Of a DNA stretch of 64,000 bases, positions 57,771-64,000 are shown one piece after another. Origin of the DNA: Ricinus communis (taxonomy: Eukaryota > Streptophyta > Magnoliopsida > Malpighiales > Euphorbiaceae). Below the pieces are notes generated by a model that worked only from the letters and a program-made list of their open reading frames with translations, did no database searches and was not told the DNA's origin. The position numbers and the translations under genes were made by a program. Location of the stretch: contig NC_063263.1 in assembly GCF_019578655.1 (NCBI RefSeq), positions 26,349,001 through 26,413,000 on the forward strand. The letters run 5' to 3'. The stretch's first letter is position 1. The number at the start of each line of letters is the position of its first letter.

Positions 57771-60700
57771 ATTTTCTTTTTACAGTTGGAATTTACCACA
57801 TTTTTATTCTATTAAGTAATTTTAAAATTTTAATTTAAAGTGAAAGATTTTTAGCTTAGCATTTCTATATTAATAAATGAAAAAATGATTTTCTTCGAAT
57901 TTATTAAGAAAGGAAATACAACTTTAATAAAATTGCAAATGAAAATTAAAAAAAGAAAATTAGATAGTATTATTGTCACATTCTAACTAGAAAATTTATG
58001 TTTAACATAAAAAAATATATTTTATCCATCAATCAAGACAATAAAAATATCATTGGACACACCATAACCAATTACAATATTTTTTATGTTTTCTTTAATA
58101 AAAAAAATAACTTTTTAGTTTGCCTTTAAAACATCTTATTTACTTAAGTTATTTTTTTGATATTAAAATGATAAGTATATTTATTTTATGTAATATAATA
58201 TTCATATTAATTTTATATTATCTTTTTAAAATATTTTAATTTCTTTATTTTATCTGTTCAATATGATTCATAATATGAAGTAATATTTTCAATCCATTCC
58301 ATAAAATAGAGTAATTATTCCTATCTTTATTTTAATTAAAATCATTTAGAAACTTATTTTTATATTTTAATAATAGCTACAACTTATTTTTATATGCTCG
58401 AGTTTATAATTAATTATTTTATTCAAATATGATCTATTTTTAAAAAAAAATATATTATTAGCTGAGCTATACTTTCTTTACCTGATATTCAATTTTTAAT
58501 CATTTTTTTAAATTTATATATGAGTTATCTTTTTACTCAAAGTTACAATTGCCTTTTATTAACCCAAACAATAATCTTCCCTTTTTAATTTAGAGAATTC
58601 TGTGAAATTTGATTTATGTATCATGATTTTGGTGTATATGACACAATAACAATAAGAGAAATTAATTTAAGGTCTGATGTGAATAATAGATAGATAGAGT
58701 AAATTTAAATCTAATTAGAGAGCAAAAGGGAAAGAAAAATTAATGATAATTTGTTAATGTAAGTGCTTCACCGTAAATCACGAGTCATTATTTTTAAATG
58801 CTAATCGAGAGGATATAATTTGGTACAACTTTTCAGAATTACATGTGACTTATCTTCTTAAAAACGTACATTCGTCTTAAAAGAGATTTGAAATTAATTA
58901 TTTTTATTATATTAATATTTTGATAGCATTTCTCTGAAAATTGAATAAATGCTCAATTTTATATAATACTTAATTCTCTTCATTAGATTTTTTTATCAGC
59001 CAATCTAGTCAAAAGACACAATTTATAAATAAAAAATAATTTAATCTTTAAATTTAATAATAAATATGAAAGAGAACACAAATTATTTTTGATAACTCAA
59101 TTACAACTAGATATTAATTTTAGCTTGATGAATGAGCCACTTAAAACTTTTTAAAATTTATAGTGTTTGACATTGTTATTGAAAAATAACTGATAATTTT
59201 TCAAAAACAGTCAACAACTATAGCTTCAATTTGCAACAACTCAAATTTGAAATTTCTTACCAAATCATAATTTTAAAATGAATAGACAAAATTAACTTTT
59301 TATTATTTAGTTTATCTTATTTACTATTCTTTTAATTTTAATTTAAAATAACTTAATTTGAATTAGAAAAACTAAAAATATTTAATTTCCTGTTATTTTC
59401 AAATATGATAAAAAATATTAAATATCTAAAATTTTACTAAATTTTTTTATAAATTAATTTTATAATTATATAATAATAAAGATCGGTGCAATTTGGTGTT
59501 CTGAATGAAAAGCACAATGTGAAAAGAGAAAAATAAAATAAATACATTTCCTTTTCTTTAACTATAATTTATTTACATGTAAAACAAATATAAGTGCGGG
59601 TCCATGCAATTATTTATCGCTTGGGAAGAGTGGCAATTTGCAAAATTAAGGCCTGGATCTCGCGTGGTCGGCTTACCCCAGTAAGGTTCGCTAAAAGGGT
59701 CAATAGAAAAAAGCGCGTACAAAATGTTTTAATTAATTCCTTAATCACTAGAGTTCTATGATTAATTTAATTTCTTCTTATTTTATACTTGGTTCATTTC
59801 TATCACCATATCCATATAATATTGCATTTTCTCATTTAATAATAGTAATTAATATTTCTCAATCAAAAAATTAGTTATTAATAAAGTAAAATTAAATTCC
59901 ATGAAAATCTAATTACTGTACAATTTGATTAAATATAACTTAACTTATTTACTATTAATTGTCTATCCATCCGAATTGTTATTATTATTTTATCTCATAA
60001 GTATTTTTAATTCAGATAATTAAAATTTTATTAAGAACTTGTACGTTTGTAATTCAACTAATAATAAATTGAGATATTTAATAAATAGTATAATTGACGA
60101 GATTTTAAAACTTTTTGTTTCCTGTATTATATATTGATAAATTAGTAATGAAATACAATTAATATACCATTTTATAGGATTTGAATGAGTGATACATAGG
60201 AAGAAAATTAATATACCATTTTATAGGATTTTTCTCATAATTTGACTATAAAATGAGCCAAATCATTGAAACACATAAACAGAAAGTGGGAAATTACATT
60301 GGCAAACCAGGAAGTAGTAGATGAGATATCAGTGGAAAGATTTGCCAAGGATGCAAGATTTTTCTCATATTGGATCGCCCTGATGAAGTCTCTAACATGA
60401 AGGGGTCGACTATACCATAATAGATTTTAGTCTTTCAGGCAAAGGAAATTCCTTTGGTGATTATAGGCAACTAGTCTGATTCCAGCAACAGTAGGGAGCA
60501 TTTTCTATCCTACATTGATTGAATCAGGAATTACTTTAGCTAATCGACTCTAATGAAATCAAATTCTAGAACCCGACAATTGTTTTTCCATTGCTTTCTG
60601 ATCAATTTTGATTCGAGCAGCAGTAAATTATTGTTTAAGTATAAAAGTAACTCTTTTTTTCTATTATCGCCAAATTCTTATTTTTAGTTCTTGCATCCAT

Positions 60701-62000
60701 CTCGACTAATGAGCTGATTATTCAATGAAAATTTATAAAAAATTTATATTAACTTTACATATAGAGTTTCTTTTTCTTTTAGCAATTTATATGAAAAAGT
60801 TTTAGTATGTAGCTTACCTAGAAAATACATAATAAATTTTTTATATAAATTTAATTTAAGTAAAATTTTAGGTTGTTTTACCTTTTTATGTGTTTATTCA
60901 ATAAAAATTTACAAAACTTAAATTAAATTTATAAAAAAAGTTTTATCTTGTTAGCAATTTACATGCATGATAGTAAGTGTATATTTCAATTTTAAAACTA
61001 AGAAAAAAAAAAGAAGTAAAGTTAGAGTTCCATATATTTCAATCCTATCTAACCACAAAAATAAAAGAAAATCTCATTTAAAATATAATCAAAGGATACA
61101 AAGCCCTGAAGGAAATGAGAAAAAATAAAGCATGACCTATCATTGTTTAAATGAAATATTTCATTAAGTAAATAATTTAGCAATTAATATTCTATTTGTC
61201 CGTATGCTTGAAATTCTGTTTGTTGAAAATAGGACCAAAGAAGCACAAAGGGATCTAAGTACTGATATATGTTGATAAGGAATCTGATTAGTTGTTCAAA
61301 AACCATGTTCATTGTATCATATCTATTAGGAGATACCTGCACGTTAATCTTTAGGCCATATACACATATATATATATACTATTCCCCGAGCCCGGCAATT
61401 AGTTAATCATAGACATATTTTAGTTAATGGTCGTATAGTAGATATACCAAGTTATCGCTGCAAACCCTGAGATATTATTACAACAAGGGATGAACAAAAC
61501 TCCAGAGCTATGATTTAAAATTATCTTAAGTCATCCTCCCAGGAGGAATTGCCAAAACATTTGACTCTTGACCCATTTCAATATAAAGGATTGGTCAATC
61601 AAATAATAGATAATAAATGGATTGGCTTGAAAATAAACGAATTGCTAGTGGTAGAATATTATTCTCGTCAGACTTAACTCTAACTAAAATAACAAGGGTT
61701 TGGATAATTTTGCCCCCTATCGCCTAAGTAAAGAAACAAAAAGAAAGTACGGGTTTGGTTTGATTGGGGGGTTTTCTCCCATTCATATATCATAGATATA
61801 TAGGGATATTTTCATTCCTTTCCAATTTTTCCAGTATTTTTTGTACCACAGAAATTAGGAATAGAGAATCTATATCAAGGAAAGGTCTAACTGTTGGAAT
61901 AAAGGTATCCATTGTTATGGGATTTGATACATTGCAGTCAGTAAAAAATGTTGCAATTACACCCTTCTATTTCTTTTTCTTATACTCTTCTCGGAAACTA
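57771..62000. other. AT-rich intergenic DNA
   Basis: Very AT-rich. I see no reliable gene, LTR or tRNA. Weak open frames near 60310-60560 and 61764-62003 have no recognisable family and no flanking signals, so they are not called. Confidence 0.5.
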
Positions 62001-62004
62001 TGAA

Positions 62005-62275
62005 GGTGGTTGTATGGCAGTTTCTGCAAGCTCTGACCTATCAGTGTTTTCTGCAACTATGGCTGAACTTTTGGCTATTAGGGCAGGGTTTCAGTTTGCA
62101 ATGGGAGTGTGGGTTCTCTGACTTAGAGGTTGGAGAGTTATTCCACTAATGGTATTGCCATGGTGCTTGATGATGTGATTTATTTTCTGAGTAATGGTTT
62201 GGTTGTTGAGGATATTCATATGTTAGCTGGTTTGTTATTTGTGAACAGTGTGATATAGTAGTTTATGCTTAGCTG
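62005..62275 (+). pseudogene. RNase H-like domain fragment (RVT_3 type)
   Basis: Plus-strand pieces: MAVSASSDLSVFSATMAELL and AIRAGFQFA, then after a shift FSDLEV, then after another shift MVLDDVIYFLSNGLVVEDIH. This pattern (A-E-LLAIRAGL...LEVESDS...VVEDI) is that of the plant RNase H-like domain in LINE remnants and in small host proteins. Catalytic residues beyond the first Glu are not all visible. It is short and broken by stops, and no RT or poly-A tail was seen nearby. Probably a retroposon scrap. Confidence 0.55.
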
Positions 62276-62585
62276 GTTTTGATAATTTTTGCAATTTCAA
62301 AATTATAAATCAATGATACGTTGAGATGTAAGATATATCAAATAAATGCAAATTCATATATGATATATATGAGACATTTAATAGTTGTGTGATTAAATTT
62401 AGAATAGAGTTTTTGGTTCACAAATTTTATATTTATAGACTAACTTATTTATTTATACTCTTAATACTCATTAATAGAGAGGATACACAATACAATTCTA
62501 AAGACCAAATCTGTCTAAAGATCTTACTAATTAATTAGCTACAAATAATACTTGTTTTGATTATTGATTCTCTGACAAATAAATA

Positions 62586-64000
62586 CTAACCTATGGTGTA
62601 AGAAGGGCTCAGCAAGTTGATAACAGTGATCTTAACCTTAACCATCATGTTGATGTTGTTGATGATTCCTTGTGACCTTATTCCACTATCCTTCAGACCC
62701 TGTCATCAACAATTCTTTCTTTTAGTTCTATACATAATTTGCCTTGGGAAAAGCTAAATTGCTAAGACTTAGACTTAGCTAATCTATTCGGAGCCTGAGT
62801 TATTCACTTGGAAAGGAAAATGATCCGGTCCACGAGCTGGCGCAGAGTTGATCTGAACTATTCCTGTTTCCATTGCATCATTGATCAAGATAGCTTTGTT
62901 GATGTCTCTTGTGAATACACAACCTTGTGTTCCATTGGAAAGTATTAGTATCTGACATGGAGAAAAAAAAGGGTATAATATCAATAATACTTGGAGGCCA
63001 AAATTGCTAGCAGTGCAATGGTGGATTCCTTCTTCAATAGAGTTGATTCTGATAAGAGGAAGAACAAGACCAAATGGCTCCTCCCATACAATTCTCATAT
63101 CAGGTCTTGCGTTATCCAACAGTAAAGGCCAGATGGGGTTTCCTTCTCTCTTGTACTCTTGGCAAAACGTTGCTCCTTTCTCTTTGGCATCTTTGATTAG
63201 TCCTTCAATGAATTTAGCTGAGGATTCTGTAACTGCTGGGGTTATATCACAGTTATCCTCTGGCAGCCCGACGCTTAGTTTTGCAACTCTATCCTTCACC
63301 TTCTCAACCAAAGCACCAGCAATTGAGTCCATCACCACAACAACCTTAATCGCAGTGCACCTTTGTCCACTGTATGAAAAGCCTCCTTTTATTATGTTTG
63401 TTGCTACCAAATTGAGATCAGCATCTTCCAGGATAATGCAGGCATCTTTTCCTCCCAACTCCATCTGAAGTGGGATAATCCCTGCCTTCTTCGAAATTGC
63501 AATACTTGTTTCTCCTCCGGTGAAGCTGAGAAGGAAAGAATACAAATTAGGTGCACTCAGGATACAACTATTTTAAAGGAGGAATAAGAGAAGGTTATTA
63601 CCTTGTGCAGTTAACACCAGGATGCATAGTAAAGAAGTCGCCAATCTCAGAGCCTTTACCAGTGACACAACTGATGAGGACTTTGGGAAAACCAGCCAAG
63701 TGAAAGCAATGTACCATATGTAAGCAAGAGACAGCACCCTGAAATTGAATCAAATTATCCGATTTATGAATTAAAAAAAGAAATGGGGAACTTTCTAGGA
63801 TAATTGATAAAAATGAGCTGTTTCAGAGAGAACATGCAGATGCCCTCTTGCTGTGCATCCTCTGCACATCAATTTGTTCTTGATGAATTACCTGAGTAGG
63901 AGGCTTGTGTACAAGTGAGTTTCCAGCAATCAATGCAGGACCAATCTTTGAGACAGCAAGATTGACAGGAAAGTTAAAGGGTGGAATAGCTAGTATCACT
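62586..64000 (-). CDS. GAPN: Non-phosphorylating NADP-dependent glyceraldehyde-3-phosphate dehydrogenase, 3' exons (partial)
   Basis: ALDH superfamily (ALDH11). It oxidises glyceraldehyde-3-phosphate to 3-phosphoglycerate with NADP in the cytosol. Minus-strand exons: beyond 64000-63892 ([20 protein letters not shown]), 63738-63602 ([20 protein letters not shown]), 63525-62808, and 62699-62586 ([10 protein letters not shown] to the stop TAG at 62588-62586). The catalytic Glu is in MELGGKDA and the catalytic Cys in [16 protein letters not shown] and [11 protein letters not shown] are present. The 5' exons lie outside the window. Oddities: [10 protein letters not shown] (Pro changed to Leu), several Ser/Val changes at usually fixed sites, and an intron at 62990-62925 whose acceptor is one base out of phase. 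It may be a diverged paralogue or a young pseudogene. Confidence 0.85.

Noticed and set aside
60310..60560. Possible short coding remnant
   Set aside because: Weak open stretches only; no recognised family, splice signals or conserved motif.
63004..63468. 154-codon plus ORF
   Set aside because: Antisense shadow of the GAPN exon 63525-62808.

Overview
This is nuclear DNA of a flowering plant, most likely a eudicot. The evidence is nested plant LTR retrotransposons, an endogenous caulimovirid (plant pararetrovirus), plastid-derived DNA, and intron-containing plant genes with GT-AG junctions. Euphorbiaceae is only a guess. No prokaryotic system, CRISPR array or intact defence locus was seen.

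Layout. 1-3035: minus-strand Athila/Tat-type retroelement pieces (gag remnant, tRNA-Asp primer site, LTR, 3'-side internal DNA). 3165-7690: decayed Tat/Ogre-like gag-protease on minus, split by a TRIM-like mini-retrotransposon (5066-5934, two ~400 bp LTRs around 71 bp). 7770-18188: decayed plus-strand Athila element (pol, env-like ORF, 3' LTR), split by a clean solo LTR (11005-12448, TSD GAATG). 19246-20682: another LTR.

20908-39966 is the most unusual block. A plastid trnH remnant on the left and a plastid psbA 3' end on the right, in plastome order and strand, flank an endogenous pararetrovirus locus that starts and ends in TA repeats. The locus holds a plus copy (primer site, movement protein, coat protein, protease, RT/RNase H, second ORF) joined head-on to an inverted partial copy. 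It is therefore a large inverted repeat with the RT/ORF2 part as the loop. The plus copy is broken by an LTR element (23914-30377) that also removed about 0.83 kb of viral sequence. All viral reading frames carry stops or frameshifts.

39967-41462 holds a decayed chromovirus-type LTR. 42876-57000 holds minus-strand remnants of host genes: an FGGY carbohydrate kinase whose exons are out of order, and PDS5-like exons. A Ty1/copia element (45585-52613, TSD GTCTA) sits inside one FGGY exon. That copia element carries a very young non-autonomous element in tandem form, LTR-internal-LTR-internal-LTR (48369-50511, TSD GAAAG).

57.8-62.0 kb is AT-rich with nothing recognised. 62.0-62.3 kb has an RNase H-like fragment. 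The right edge (62586 to beyond 64000, minus) carries the 3' exons of a GAPN-type NADP-dependent glyceraldehyde-3-phosphate dehydrogenase. It is the only gene here that might be functional, though one of its introns lacks an in-phase acceptor.
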